From: Akkermansia muciniphila
GTDB taxonomy: Bacteria > Verrucomicrobiota > Verrucomicrobiia > Verrucomicrobiales > V1-33
Assembly: GCA_945900785.1 (NCBI GenBank)
Contig: CAMDJM010000011.1
Span: forward strand, 26,113 to 90,112
Length of the DNA: 64,000 nucleotides
Reading direction: 5' to 3'
Below are positions 35,012-43,897 of this stretch, in pieces. Both the position numbers and the translations under genes were made by a program. Under the pieces are notes generated by a model. It had not been told where the DNA came from. It did no database searches and saw only the letters and a program-made list of their open reading frames with translations. Each line of letters opens with the position of its first letter. Positions within the stretch are counted from its first letter, which is position 1.

Positions 35012-36175
35012 CTATGCTGGAAAAAGCCCGATAGTCGCTACCACCTCCTCGCTCTCCGTGTCATTGACCCACGAAATCGAGGGCCAAATCTTTAAAGCGC
35101 GGACAATCCCGCTGCCAATGCCGCGAAAGTTGAGAAGATCAGGTGCGAACGAGGCCAATAGAACGTTGCGGCTTCGACGAATGCCCCGTCGAATTTGACT
35201 GACCGTTAGACTATTCGGCAATTTGCCCGGGCTGCGGATTTCTATCCGATCATCGAAAATGAACAGCTTGATGGAATCCTTGATGAAATAGTCGCGGTGA
35301 ATCAAGGCGTTGACCAGCAACTCCTCAAAAACCGTTTCTGAGATTTCAGGGTGTCCAGTCTGGTTGAACGACCCCTCTCCTTGAATTCTGGAATTCCAGC
35401 GCTTGAAGAAACCGAGTCCTTCGTCGAATTGCTCGCCCAATGCGCCTGTGATCTGGCGTTGATCGTGCCATTCGGTCGATGCGCGTTCGGTGCCTTTGAA
35501 CCATACGGCATCGATCTTCATTTCAGGTAGAAGAACCCGGAGGCGTCTGCCGAAAAGCAGCAATCCGGCCACCGTTACGCGGCCGGAGTTCACCAGTTCC
35601 AGGTTTTCGAGGGTCCTCTGGTAGGCCTCGCCGTTTTCCTTCCGATCTGGCGGCAATTCAGAATATTTAGTCGCGTAAAACCTATCGAAACGCTGGTGGT
35701 CAAAGTCCTCCAGTGTCGAGGCTGCAACGACTTGGCTTTCAGCGTAGAGCTTCTCCCCCGACTGGAATAACCGCGCTAGCTCTTCAGGGCTCTGCACCCG
35801 CCGTTTGTCCGGCCCATTCTTCACCCAATACACGCCCTTGTTGTCGCAATAGGGTTTGGACGGACCATTGGCTATCTTGATGACGACAACGATACCGTCA
35901 CCCGTGGGAATCGACTTCGACAGAATAGAGAATGGGGGGCGAACACTGTCCCAAGCGACTTTCGCCATGTCCTCGCCGACCTTCTCTGCCTCTTCGCCAG
36001 TTAGTCCGGCGATGGAGCCGTCTTTTTCGACACCGACGAAGATTCGGCCTCCTCCACTGTTGGCGAATGCAACGATCTCGCCCGCCATCTTGGCGTCAGC
36101 CGAAGGCTCGCGTTTAAATTGCCGCGTGCTGTCTTCTCCAAGGAGTATTTGGTTTCTCAGTTCGAACTCTTCCAT
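35012..36175 (-). CDS. Schlafen AlbA_2 / HATPase_c_4 protein
   Basis: 387 aa. Residues 14-120 are an AlbA_2 (Schlafen-type) domain: DSTRQFKREPS, IVAFANSGGGRIFVGV, GVYWVKNGPDKRR. A linker with AGLLLFGRRLR follows, then a C-terminal GHKL-like HATPase_c_4 region with NALIHRDYFI (about residue 290), IFDDRIEIRSPGKLPN and RGIGSGIVRAL. Such proteins are often called ATP-binding transcriptional regulators, but Schlafen domains also cut tRNA or RNA. Its first 19 bases overlap the end of the PHP-ATPase gene, so the two are co-translated. Probable defence partner; mechanism unknown. Confidence 0.88.
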   Translation of the reverse strand: MEEFELRNQILLGEDSTRQFKREPSADAKMAGEIVAFANSGGGRIFVGVEKDGSIAGLTGEEAEKVGEDMAKVAWDSVRPPFSILSKSIPTGDGIVVVIKIANGPSKPYCDNKGVYWVKNGPDKRRVQSPEELARLFQSGEKLYAESQVVAASTLEDFDHQRFDRFYATKYSELPPDRKENGEAYQRTLENLELVNSGRVTVAGLLLFGRRLRVLLPEMKIDAVWFKGTERASTEWHDQRQITGALGEQFDEGLGFFKRWNSRIQGEGSFNQTGHPEISETVFEELLVNALIHRDYFIKDSIKLFIFDDRIEIRSPGKLPNSLTVSQIRRGIRRSRNVLLASFAPDLLNFRGIGSGIVRALKIWPSISWVNDTESEEVVATIGLFPA

Positions 36176-38805
36176 AATTGATAAATTTCTTTTCTGCGCC
36201 GGAATGCGTCTTCGCCACCTTCCATCACAGTGACGATGCGCTTTTGGATGTCCTTGTCGTCGATGCTGCCATGGTCAAAGGAAAAGGATTCCCCTTCCTT
36301 CCGGCATACGATGGCCTGCTCCGCATCACCAAGCACCGGGATGTTGGGATTGTGGGTGGCGAAAATAAACTGCGTCAGTTCCTTCCGCTTCAGTAATTGG
36401 CGGATGAAGTGGCTATATAGCGTTTCGTTGTCCAGATCGTCTTCCGGCTGGTCGATGAGAATGACCGGGTGCCGCTGAAGATGCATGAGAATATGCAGGA
36501 TCACCGTTGCCCGCTGCCCGAGCGAAAAATCCCCCAAGGGCTTCTGGTGGAACAGGATGACCGTTTCATCCGGCGTCCGGAAACTCAGGAAATCTGCCAG
36601 ATGCTCCAGCAACGTGGAGCGCACCTTTACAGCAGCGTTTTCACTCAGATGCTTCTCCAGGTCTGTTCGGGCTTGATACAGCTCTCGGCCATCCACAAAC
36701 GCGTCCTGTATTGTGTCGTAGGATGGTCCCTGCAAACCGGACCCCCGGAACTTGGAGCGAAGGAAGTCACCGAACGCGCTGCGCTTGCCTTTGAAGGCCG
36801 TCTGAAGACGAATTTCCTGTGGAAGTTCCGATTCGAGGCGACGCACCTCGGCTTCACGCTCCGTGAACCTTTCCCGCCAGAAATCGTGCAGCTTGTTGAC
36901 CGCCGCGCCCAGCAGGTCACGCGCCGCTTGCTCGGTTTTGGCACGCTGGGCACCTGCCGCCAGCAGCTTCACCAACTGATCAAGCTGGGACTTCTTCTTG
37001 CGGAACAGGTCCAAATCGAGCTGGGGTTCGTTCAGGGTCTTTTGAAGCTCGGCCACCTCCTGCTTCATCTCGTCCTGCACCGGTGCCAGTTTTTGAAGCG
37101 CCTCGCCTACCGCAGTGAATGCTGCCCGCAGGGTTTGGAGCGCCGCTCGAGCGGTCGACTTGGCCTCGTCGGACTTTGCTTTTGCCGCAGCGAGGTCGGC
37201 TGCAATGGGTTCGCTCCGCTTGGATTTCAGCACCGGGAAGGCCTCATCCGCTTCGTCCCAATCTGCTGACTCCTTGAGGTTTGTGCCCAGCTCCTTCAAT
37301 GCCTGTTGCCATATCACAATCACCTGCCGGTCCCCATCAAAGAGAGTCATATCGGCGAGCTTCTTGTCCACGCCCTTGTCCGTGAAGACTTGAAGCTGTG
37401 CATCCAGTTCGTTCTTCTCCTTTTGCAGCGCGGCGATCTTTTCCGTGGCTTCCAATGTCTCTTTCAGTTGCCGGGCCGCTTGGCGCACGCCTTCGATGAG
37501 CGCCGCCTCTTCCTGCGGCTTTGGATCGAGCCGGTCCGCCAGCAGCTTGTCCAGAAAGCTCTCGTCGAACGATTCCGAGCGGGTCGAAAGGTCCTTCTGC
37601 CCAAAGTAGAGAATGTCTTTCAGGATCGAGCCGGGAGAGATGTCGCGATAAACGCCATCCAAATAAACCGAAGGCTGGCCGGTGCGTTCGCGTTCGATCC
37701 GCACTTCACGACCGAATTCATCCACCGCTTCCACCACGACCTTGCCCGCAGGGGAAAGCATCCGATCCACTAGACCCGACTTGTAGCGATCATCCGAGAC
37801 TTCGCGGAAACCCAAGGCATGACGGAGGCATTCGATTACCGCCGACTTGCCATTCCCTCTCGGACCAATCAGGCAGTTCAATGAGGCGGAGAACGGCACG
37901 GCCAATCCATCCAAGGCTCCGCCATTGAAACCCACTTGTTGCAATAACACAGCCTGTCTGGGGGAAGGCAGTTCCGCACGAACCCGCTGCTCATGGTCGA
38001 ACAACGCAAACTTCACCGCATCGAAGGACAGCTCCCCAAGTTTCAAATAGCAGTTTCGGTCACTTTTCCCTACTTCCCCGATGCATTTGGGATCAGAGCC
38101 CTCTACCAGGGCCGGAATCGGCTGCGTATCTGGCCAGCGGGCTTGCACGACATCTATTCGCTTAACCTTCTGCAGGCCCAGAACGCGCCCGCTCCATCGC
38201 TTGCCGCAGCCATTTATCATATGAGCGAGATTGTCACCCAGTAGCTCCTGGAACAGGCCGTTGTCGCTCTGCACATGGGCAAAAACGACAAAGTAATCTT
38301 CCTTCACTCCGTCCAGGAGTTCCAAGCAGTGGCAGAAATCGGCCTTGGTTCGCGTGCCTTCGTCCGGCGTTCCCTGAAATTGGCCGGAGAGAAAACGATT
38401 AATTCTGTCATCATTCTCTGCGTTATCCACCCAGTCATCAGGATTGAAAACGATCAGGGTATGGATTCCGCCGCCGCCGTCTTTCATTCCAAGTTCGACG
38501 CCTGGGAGGACGAGAATTCCCTCCTTCGCACCAAGTTGGCGCAAGATCTTGTATTCGTCCCGATCAAAATAATTATGATTCGTGACCACAGCCACTCTGA
38601 TCTGTTCCTTCTTGAGCCGACCGATCCAATCTTGAGGGAATCCGTTGGCCTTGGAGTGGCCACTTTCATTTTCACCACGATACTCGTCGCGAAACGGCTT
38701 TTGCGACGCGCCGGGATCCTTGAGCGTGTGGACGTGGAAATCCGCACGCACCCATTCGGCCCCTCTGGGAAACTGCTTGTCAATCGTTGGAGTCATCTTG
38801 CTCAT
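36157..38805 (-). CDS. PHP domain - SMC-like AAA ATPase (TrlF-like)
   Basis: 882 aa. The N-terminus is a PHP phosphoesterase (DFHVHT at about 22-27, VVTNHNYFD, VLPGVELGMK, HTLIVF). An ABC/SMC-type ATPase follows: Walker A GPRGNGKSAV (about 315), a coiled-coil arm rich in Lys/Glu/Ala (about 440-690), signature FSLGQRATVIL, Walker B ILIDQPEDDLDN (about 783) and ATHNPNIPVLGDA. This architecture matches TrlF-family proteins and phage-defence ATPases: a DNA-sensing SbcC-like engine coupled to a nuclease. Base composition is visibly less GC-rich than the neighbours, suggesting transfer. First gene of the pair; no third gene upstream. Confidence 0.88.
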   Translation of the reverse strand: MSKMTPTIDKQFPRGAEWVRADFHVHTLKDPGASQKPFRDEYRGENESGHSKANGFPQDWIGRLKKEQIRVAVVTNHNYFDRDEYKILRQLGAKEGILVLPGVELGMKDGGGGIHTLIVFNPDDWVDNAENDDRINRFLSGQFQGTPDEGTRTKADFCHCLELLDGVKEDYFVVFAHVQSDNGLFQELLGDNLAHMINGCGKRWSGRVLGLQKVKRIDVVQARWPDTQPIPALVEGSDPKCIGEVGKSDRNCYLKLGELSFDAVKFALFDHEQRVRAELPSPRQAVLLQQVGFNGGALDGLAVPFSASLNCLIGPRGNGKSAVIECLRHALGFREVSDDRYKSGLVDRMLSPAGKVVVEAVDEFGREVRIERERTGQPSVYLDGVYRDISPGSILKDILYFGQKDLSTRSESFDESFLDKLLADRLDPKPQEEAALIEGVRQAARQLKETLEATEKIAALQKEKNELDAQLQVFTDKGVDKKLADMTLFDGDRQVIVIWQQALKELGTNLKESADWDEADEAFPVLKSKRSEPIAADLAAAKAKSDEAKSTARAALQTLRAAFTAVGEALQKLAPVQDEMKQEVAELQKTLNEPQLDLDLFRKKKSQLDQLVKLLAAGAQRAKTEQAARDLLGAAVNKLHDFWRERFTEREAEVRRLESELPQEIRLQTAFKGKRSAFGDFLRSKFRGSGLQGPSYDTIQDAFVDGRELYQARTDLEKHLSENAAVKVRSTLLEHLADFLSFRTPDETVILFHQKPLGDFSLGQRATVILHILMHLQRHPVILIDQPEDDLDNETLYSHFIRQLLKRKELTQFIFATHNPNIPVLGDAEQAIVCRKEGESFSFDHGSIDDKDIQKRIVTVMEGGEDAFRRRKEIYQLWKSSN

Positions 38806-39214
38806 GGTAAAGCTAGGTCAATGAAATTTCCATGCTTCCTTGAAGATCTGAGCGGGAGGGCGGGGACGGTCTGCTTCGGTTCTGCCATGAGCCATGCTTG
38901 CCTCTGGCGCAGACATTTCACAAGCCCGGCCTTCATGGACGGGCGGATTTTCCCGGACGGGTGCGCCGCAACGCGGGGCCCGGCGCGGCGCGGGGGTGCG
39001 TGTTTTTTATTGCGGTGGGTCTGGCGGTAGTGTTCCGGCCGGACAAGTCCAAATGGGAATGGGAAAAGTTGAGCATCGGCACAAAATATGTCGAAAGTTG
39101 GCAGGATGCGGGGAAGATGCCAGGAGGACCCTTTCGTTAAAACCCATGACTGGACTCTGCGGTGACCTGCCCAGGGCGTTGCGCACCAGGGTGGGGGTGT
39201 CCCGGAGGGAACCG

Positions 39215-39287
39215 GTGAGGAGGGGCGACATCCTGTCGCCCTGTTCCGTAGCAGGAAACGGGCGGACAGCATGTCCGCCCTCCTCAC
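39215..39287. repeat. Two-hairpin element with 10-bp outer arms
   Basis: Outer arms GTGAGGAGGG (39215-39224) and CCCTCCTCAC (39278-39287). Inside are GGGCGACA-TCC-TGTCGCCC (39223-39241) and GGGCGGACA-GCA-TGTCCGCCC (39260-39280). Same plan as the 23194-23286 element but a different sequence. Confidence 0.8.
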
Positions 39288-39437
39288 GGCGGCGGATCCC
39301 ATCCCAGTCCATGGCCTCCGGGACACGCCGGACCGCAATCCCTACGGTTGGGGGCAAGCCCCGCTGGCGAAAGCGGAGGCAAGCCGTCCGCACTATCTCC
39401 AAAGTCGGGCCGCTGCCATTCGGGGGAAAACTTGGCC

Positions 39438-39490
39438 GCTGGGGGCAGCCCCCGGAGTGGACTGGGCAGGCACCTCCGCCACCGCCGGCC
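39438..39490 (+). pseudogene. Scrap similar to the lamin-tail/CotH gene
   Basis: The plus frame reads GAAPGVDWAGTSATAG against GADPGAEWAGTPATAG in the 28492-34620 protein, and the DNA matches over about 43 bases with few changes. No start and no extended frame. Probably a copied and decayed piece of a related exoprotein gene, from this gene or a paralogue. Confidence 0.5.
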
Positions 39491-39514
39491 TGCCCCGGGC
39501 AATCCCGCGATCAG

Positions 39515-41119
39515 CTATCCATTCCCAGGGGCCGGGAGGGATTCTGCCGGCTGCTTCAGGAGGGTGGCGGCTTCGCGTTCCACCGCCCGCGTTTCCTGGG
39601 AGGCGCGCCGGGAGAGGAGGAGGGCCATGATCCACCAAAAGATACTCACGCAGCCGGAAATGAGGGCGATTTCCCCATAGCCCCAATCCATCGTCTCGAC
39701 ACGACGGTAATAGGATGTCCCATCATGGTGCGCCGCTTCAAGCCATGGCCAACTCATGGTCGGAATGGGCAGGCCCAATTTTAGAAGATTCGGGCTATCC
39801 AGCCCCGAAGCCAAGGCGATGATGCCCAACTCCAGGGCCACGAGGATGCCCAGGATGAGGCCATAAATGCCGAGGTGCCAGGGCAGGCGCTGGCGGAGAA
39901 ATAACTGCCACAGGACCAGCGGCACCGGCAGCATGCCCAGCAGGGCACCAAATCCTGCGATCATGGATGCGAGGTCTCTTTCCCTAAATTCATAACCCAT
40001 GCCGCCTCTCCTTGTCACGTTGGCCTCAAAAAAGCACCAAGCCAGCCCTCCTCCGAAAAGCACCAGCAAGGTCACCAGATACAAAACGCCGGATGGCCAG
40101 CCCACGTAAAAAAACCGTCCAGCCAAACGTCCCCACCAGCCGCGTTTGACCCAGGGCATGGCCGTAGCCACCAGATTCACGGGAGATTCCAGCAGCGCCT
40201 GCAGGCCGATGCCTAAAAACGTCGCAAAACTCAGCGTGCTGCAAATCATGATTTGCACATAATCCCCGAGGTAAGCGCCAGGGATTTTCCAGGTCAAGGC
40301 CATGAGGAAATAAAAGCCGATGGCTGCCAGGCCGACGAGGCGGCGGCGCAGGGAGCGGTTTTCCACCATGGAACTGACCTTGGCCGCTCCCACATCCAAA
40401 GCAAAAAAGGCCAGATGGACCACGGGCACTGCGATCAAGGCCAGCCACCGCCATCCGCCATTGCGGTATAGGTCATCAATGAGATAATCCCGTCGGTAAC
40501 CATACATGCTTTCCACGACGACGACACAGAAGCCCCCTGTCATAAACGTCATGCCCATCATGATGGCCGCCCGGAAAAGAAAATAACGGATCCAGGAAAA
40601 GCCGGTGAGGACGGCGGCCGAGCCCATGCCGGCCAGCAGGAAAATGCCCAGCCAGGCCAGCTCCATCGGCACATTCACCCCTCCGGCAAAATACCGGACA
40701 ATCAGATAGGGCAGCACCGTCACGGTGGCGAGGAGCTGCTGGGCCACGATCGCGACCCATTTCCCCAGAGTGATCCGCCAGCCGGTGAGCCGGGTCATGA
40801 TCAGGGTGTCGATGGTATTGCCCTTCAGCTCATCATGCAGCGCCCCCGCCGCGCGCAGGGGCAACAGTCCGCAGACCAGGGCGCAGAAGGCTCCGAAAAA
40901 GGCCCGGTGCAGGCCGCTCTCCTCGGGTTCCACCATGGTCAGCCAAACATTGACCGAGAGGAAGACATTCATCACGATCAGCCCCCAGACAAACACCGGC
41001 GAGCGCATGCCCTGCCGCAGCTCCTTCACCAGCATGGGGCTCAGCCGTTCGCTGAAATCCGGGATTTGCGGAACAGCCACCGGCAGGCCGGCAGTCAGGG
41101 AAGGGGCGGAGGCGCTCAT
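39515..41119 (-). CDS. 12-TM ABC-2-like permease
   Basis: 534 aa with about twelve hydrophobic segments (first at about 41-62, last at about 500-520). The N-terminal part LSPMLVKELRQGMRSPVF is the start pattern of ABC-2 type export permeases, and the early loop ALHDELKGNTIDTLIMTRLTGWRITLGKW is the coupling-helix-like region that meets an ATPase. No ATPase gene is next to it, so it is an orphan half or works with a distant partner. Substrate unknown. It lies downstream of the 41218 palindromic element. Confidence 0.8.
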   Translation of the reverse strand: MSASAPSLTAGLPVAVPQIPDFSERLSPMLVKELRQGMRSPVFVWGLIVMNVFLSVNVWLTMVEPEESGLHRAFFGAFCALVCGLLPLRAAGALHDELKGNTIDTLIMTRLTGWRITLGKWVAIVAQQLLATVTVLPYLIVRYFAGGVNVPMELAWLGIFLLAGMGSAAVLTGFSWIRYFLFRAAIMMGMTFMTGGFCVVVVESMYGYRRDYLIDDLYRNGGWRWLALIAVPVVHLAFFALDVGAAKVSSMVENRSLRRRLVGLAAIGFYFLMALTWKIPGAYLGDYVQIMICSTLSFATFLGIGLQALLESPVNLVATAMPWVKRGWWGRLAGRFFYVGWPSGVLYLVTLLVLFGGGLAWCFFEANVTRRGGMGYEFRERDLASMIAGFGALLGMLPVPLVLWQLFLRQRLPWHLGIYGLILGILVALELGIIALASGLDSPNLLKLGLPIPTMSWPWLEAAHHDGTSYYRRVETMDWGYGEIALISGCVSIFWWIMALLLSRRASQETRAVEREAATLLKQPAESLPAPGNG

Positions 41120-41217
41120 GGAATGTCCTTGCCCTGGGCGCGCTTTAATAGCAAGTCCATTTCAGCAGGGGCCTGCCAGGGATGCTGGTGGGGGGATGCA
41201 GGCTGCCGGCCATTCCA

Positions 41218-41352
41218 GTTGGAGTCCCGCCTTCAGGCGGCCTCCGGGCAAGACGCGCAGCGGCGAGCTGGTCAGGAAATTTCATACACGACTGAAGCGG
41301 CTCGCCGCCAAAGGCGTCTTGCTGGGGGACCGCCTGAAGGCGGGACTCCAAC
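41218..41352. repeat. Nested inverted-repeat (MITE-like) element with 23-bp arms
   Basis: Perfect arms at 41218-41240 and 41330-41352 (starting GTTGGAGTCCCGCC and reverse complement), each containing the palindrome CCGCCTTCAGGCGG. Imperfect inner arms GCAAGACGC...GGCGAGC and GCTCGCCGCC...GCGTCTTGC allow one long hairpin of about 135 bases. No ORF. Typical nonautonomous palindromic mobile unit; it separates DUF1080 from the permease gene. Confidence 0.85.
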
Positions 41353-41403
41353 AAGCAGGCTTCAGGTAGCCTCACGGCCGGGCGTGGTCTGGCCGGGCGC
41401 GGT

Positions 41404-42528
41404 CTATTTCCGCAGGGTTGGCCGGAATAACAGGATGTGGCCGAATTTCCCGGTTTCCAGATGAAGGATCCCGGCGGCATCCGCCGGAAGGGGCTGGCCG
41501 GGCCGGATTTCCTTGCCGGCTTCGGTGACGCTCAGCTTGCCTTCCCGGGATTGCACCAGCACCCGGCCTCCCACGGCCCGGTCCGGCAGTCCCAGACCAC
41601 TGACGAGGGTGGAGAGCGGCATGGTGCCGGTAACATCCACCATGGCGATGAAGTTCCCCTGGGGCAGTGTCACGGCCTTGCCAGGACTGAGGTAATCCGT
41701 GGTCATTTCCTCCGGCAATAACGGGGCGACGTGCCGGGCGGCGAGGTCCGGATCAGGCGTGAGTTCTTGGAGGCGCATTTTCCGGAATTCCACCGGCGCT
41801 CCTTCGCTTTCAAAGCTCATATAACCTTTCCGCGGCGAGGCCCGGTAAAGGGCGGAGGCCAAAAAGCCGTTCACTTCATTTTGAATCACCCCATCCACGC
41901 TGGTGATGCGGACGCGGTTCCACTCGCCGGTTTTGCTGCCCCGGAAGGCGATCGGCATGGAGCGGTGGCCGCAGTCGTGGGAGATGGCAAAGCGCGGGTC
42001 GGGGATGCCTTCCGAGGTGCTGCCCGGCATGGTGAAGGTATCGCCATGGCTGGTATACCACGAGCCATTGCCCAGATTGCAGACCTGGATCTCGTGCCCT
42101 TCATTCGGATAGGGACCGCCCGGCTTGGGGAAGGCGCTATGGGCGATGATGAGGCCGGAATTGCCGCTGGTTTCAGGCGTCCCGTTGGCGCTGGGGGCTT
42201 CCGTCAGGTGGCGGAACTCATATTCAAGGATGAAATTTTCGTAGGCTTTGAGGGAGCGGATCAATCCGGTAGGGCCCCGGCCGATGTGGAGGATCTGCCC
42301 GCCCGGCTGCTCAGGATCCAGCTTCACCGAAATCAGGGGAGACTGGATGGACATGCTCATGCTGGTCCACTGGGATTCCAGCGGGCCGGTCAATAGCAGG
42401 TCCCATTTGCCTTCCGGAGGCAGCGGGGGAGGGAAGGATCCGTCCACCGGCCCGGCGGCTGGCGAGTGGTTGATGAGCAAAAACGCCGCAGCAGCGGCCC
42501 GCAGGGAGAAGGAAAGGAAGAGGTGCAT
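41404..42528 (-). CDS. DUF1080 (3-keto-disaccharide hydrolase-type) secreted protein
   Basis: 374 aa from the ATG at 42528; the frame is open further upstream but the signal peptide (MHLFLSFSLRAAAAAFLLI) starts here. The DUF1080 jelly-roll runs to about residue 235, with FILEYEFRHL, NSGLIIAHSAF, GHEIQVCN, GEWNRVRITSVDGVIQNEVNG and KGYMSFESEGAPVEFRKMRL. A C-terminal extension of about 120 residues is less typical. DUF1080 proteins act on 3-keto-glycosides or bind sugars outside the cell. It is divergent from the AhbA/B-like gene. Confidence 0.88.
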   Translation of the reverse strand: MHLFLSFSLRAAAAAFLLINHSPAAGPVDGSFPPPLPPEGKWDLLLTGPLESQWTSMSMSIQSPLISVKLDPEQPGGQILHIGRGPTGLIRSLKAYENFILEYEFRHLTEAPSANGTPETSGNSGLIIAHSAFPKPGGPYPNEGHEIQVCNLGNGSWYTSHGDTFTMPGSTSEGIPDPRFAISHDCGHRSMPIAFRGSKTGEWNRVRITSVDGVIQNEVNGFLASALYRASPRKGYMSFESEGAPVEFRKMRLQELTPDPDLAARHVAPLLPEEMTTDYLSPGKAVTLPQGNFIAMVDVTGTMPLSTLVSGLGLPDRAVGGRVLVQSREGKLSVTEAGKEIRPGQPLPADAAGILHLETGKFGHILLFRPTLRK

Positions 42529-42731
42529 CTGGGGCGCAGGATAAAACCATCTGTCTGCGCCCGCCACTCCGGATCCGCTGAAATCCGGTTCTTTTGCACC
42601 GGTCCCAATCCGGCATTTTCTCCCGGTTTCCCGGCTGGCCAGGAGCCCATAGCAAGGCGAGTCCCGGCCTTGAACGATGCCCAGATATGGCACAAGGCGA
42701 ATTTCCCGTTTGGGATTATCCGTTGCCTTGA

Positions 42732-42772
42732 GGCAGGGAGCAGCGCATGGCTGTTCCCTGCCGTCTTTTTTT
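42732..42772 (+). terminator. Intrinsic-terminator-like hairpin directly before an ATG (possible attenuator)
   Basis: GGCAGGGAGCAG and CTGTTCCCTGCC (42732-42762, one mismatch) form a 12-bp stem, followed by GTC and seven T at 42766-42772. The ATG of the next gene is at 42773. No plus-strand gene lies upstream for over 3 kb, so a plain terminator has little to terminate; a conditional leader terminator is more likely. Confidence 0.7.
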
Positions 42773-43897
42773 ATGAGCACCGCCACCATCCCTACTGAAC
42801 ACACTGAAGAAACCAATGCCCGCATCCTCGCTGTGTCCGAGGATCTCATCGCGGGATTCGTGAGAAAGCCGTTCCAGGTCATTGCAGAACAATCCGGGGT
42901 GCCGTTCGGGACCGTGCTGGAGCGCATCCGCGCCATGCTGGAAGCCGGAGTGATCCGCCGGGTGCGGCAGACCCTGCTGGCCACGAAGCTGGCCCACGGG
43001 GCACTGGTCGCCTGGAAGGTGGATAACGATAAATTGGACGCCACCTTTGACTGGATGTTCCGGGAAGATCCCTTCAGCGGCCACGTGGTCACCCGGAGCA
43101 CCGACCGGGAGGTGTCCGGCTCGGATTACCGCCTCTGGACCACCCTCAAGGTGCCTCAGGGCCAATCCCTGGAGGAGCACGCGGATGTCCTGAAGCGCCT
43201 CACCGGAGCGCACGAATACATTCTCATGCCTGCCAATGGCATCTTCGCCCTGGGCGTGGGCCACGTCCGCCGCAAGACCCTGGAGCCGGGCGACCGCTGC
43301 CCGGAACCGGTGGAAATGATGACCACCACCACCGTGGAACTCACGCCCGAGGAATGGAACGTGTTGTTGGCCCTGAAGGAGGAACTGACTCCTGACGAAA
43401 TCTGCGCAAACCCCTGGGCGGGCCGCGCCACTATCGCCGGCGTAAGTGAGGAGCGCTTTTATGAAGTCGCCGAAACCCTGAACGCCAAGCGGGTCATCGG
43501 CCGCTTCTCCACCTTCCTGGAACACGTCAAACCCTCCGCCACGGGCGAGCGGGTGACGCGCTTCAATGGTCTCTTCCACTGGGCCGTGCCCGAAGGTATG
43601 CAAGCCCGGGCCGGGGCGGAAGCCGGCCGCCACTACTGCCTGACGCATTGTTATTGGCGCGAGGGTGGTCCCCGCTTTGGCAATGTCAACATCATGGCCG
43701 TGATCCATGGCACCGAGAAATCCCGCGTCATGGAGCACAAGGCCGCTATCGATGCCAACCTCGCCGCCGCCGGCATCCCCGTCACCTACACCAACGTCTT
43801 CTGGGGCGGCCGCAGCGAGATCAAGCCCAGCGAGATCTCTCCTAAAATCTACGCCGCCTTCCACGAAAAATGGGCCGGCCAAAGCGCGGTGCTTTGA
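42773..43897 (+). CDS. Siroheme decarboxylase-like AhbA/AhbB fusion (Lrp/AsnC fold)
   Basis: 374 aa from the ATG at 42773. Two copies of the AhbA/AhbB (NirDLGH) unit in one chain: an N-terminal winged-helix (PFQVIAEQSGVPFGTVLERIRAMLEAGVIRRV) with an AsnC-type alpha-beta half (SGSDYRLWTTLKVP), then a second winged helix and half (HCYWREGG, GNVNIMAVIHG). The family turns siroheme into didecarboxysiroheme for alternative heme b or heme d1. In heme pathways the two are usually separate subunits, so the fusion is notable. No other heme gene is adjacent, so a regulator role is also possible. Start has no Shine-Dalgarno; a T-run is there instead. Confidence 0.78.
   Translation: MSTATIPTEHTEETNARILAVSEDLIAGFVRKPFQVIAEQSGVPFGTVLERIRAMLEAGVIRRVRQTLLATKLAHGALVAWKVDNDKLDATFDWMFREDPFSGHVVTRSTDREVSGSDYRLWTTLKVPQGQSLEEHADVLKRLTGAHEYILMPANGIFALGVGHVRRKTLEPGDRCPEPVEMMTTTTVELTPEEWNVLLALKEELTPDEICANPWAGRATIAGVSEERFYEVAETLNAKRVIGRFSTFLEHVKPSATGERVTRFNGLFHWAVPEGMQARAGAEAGRHYCLTHCYWREGGPRFGNVNIMAVIHGTEKSRVMEHKAAIDANLAAAGIPVTYTNVFWGGRSEIKPSEISPKIYAAFHEKWAGQSAVL

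Larger units (their letters stand above)
38806..39514. other. Repeat-rich noncoding stretch
   Basis: About 700 bp without a supportable gene between the PHP-ATPase and the permease. It contains the two-hairpin element at 39215-39287, GC-rich units such as GGGGGCAAGCCCC and GGGGGCAGCCCCC further on, and a 45-base stretch near 39440-39490 similar to the reverse complement of about 33965-34015 in the CotH gene. The readable frames across it look like shadows or debris. Confidence 0.5.

Noticed and set aside
42600..42731. Known riboswitch class before the AhbA/B-like gene
   Set aside because: No consensus for cobalamin, SAM, TPP, FMN or c-di-GMP classes could be matched by eye; only the terminator-like hairpin is claimed.
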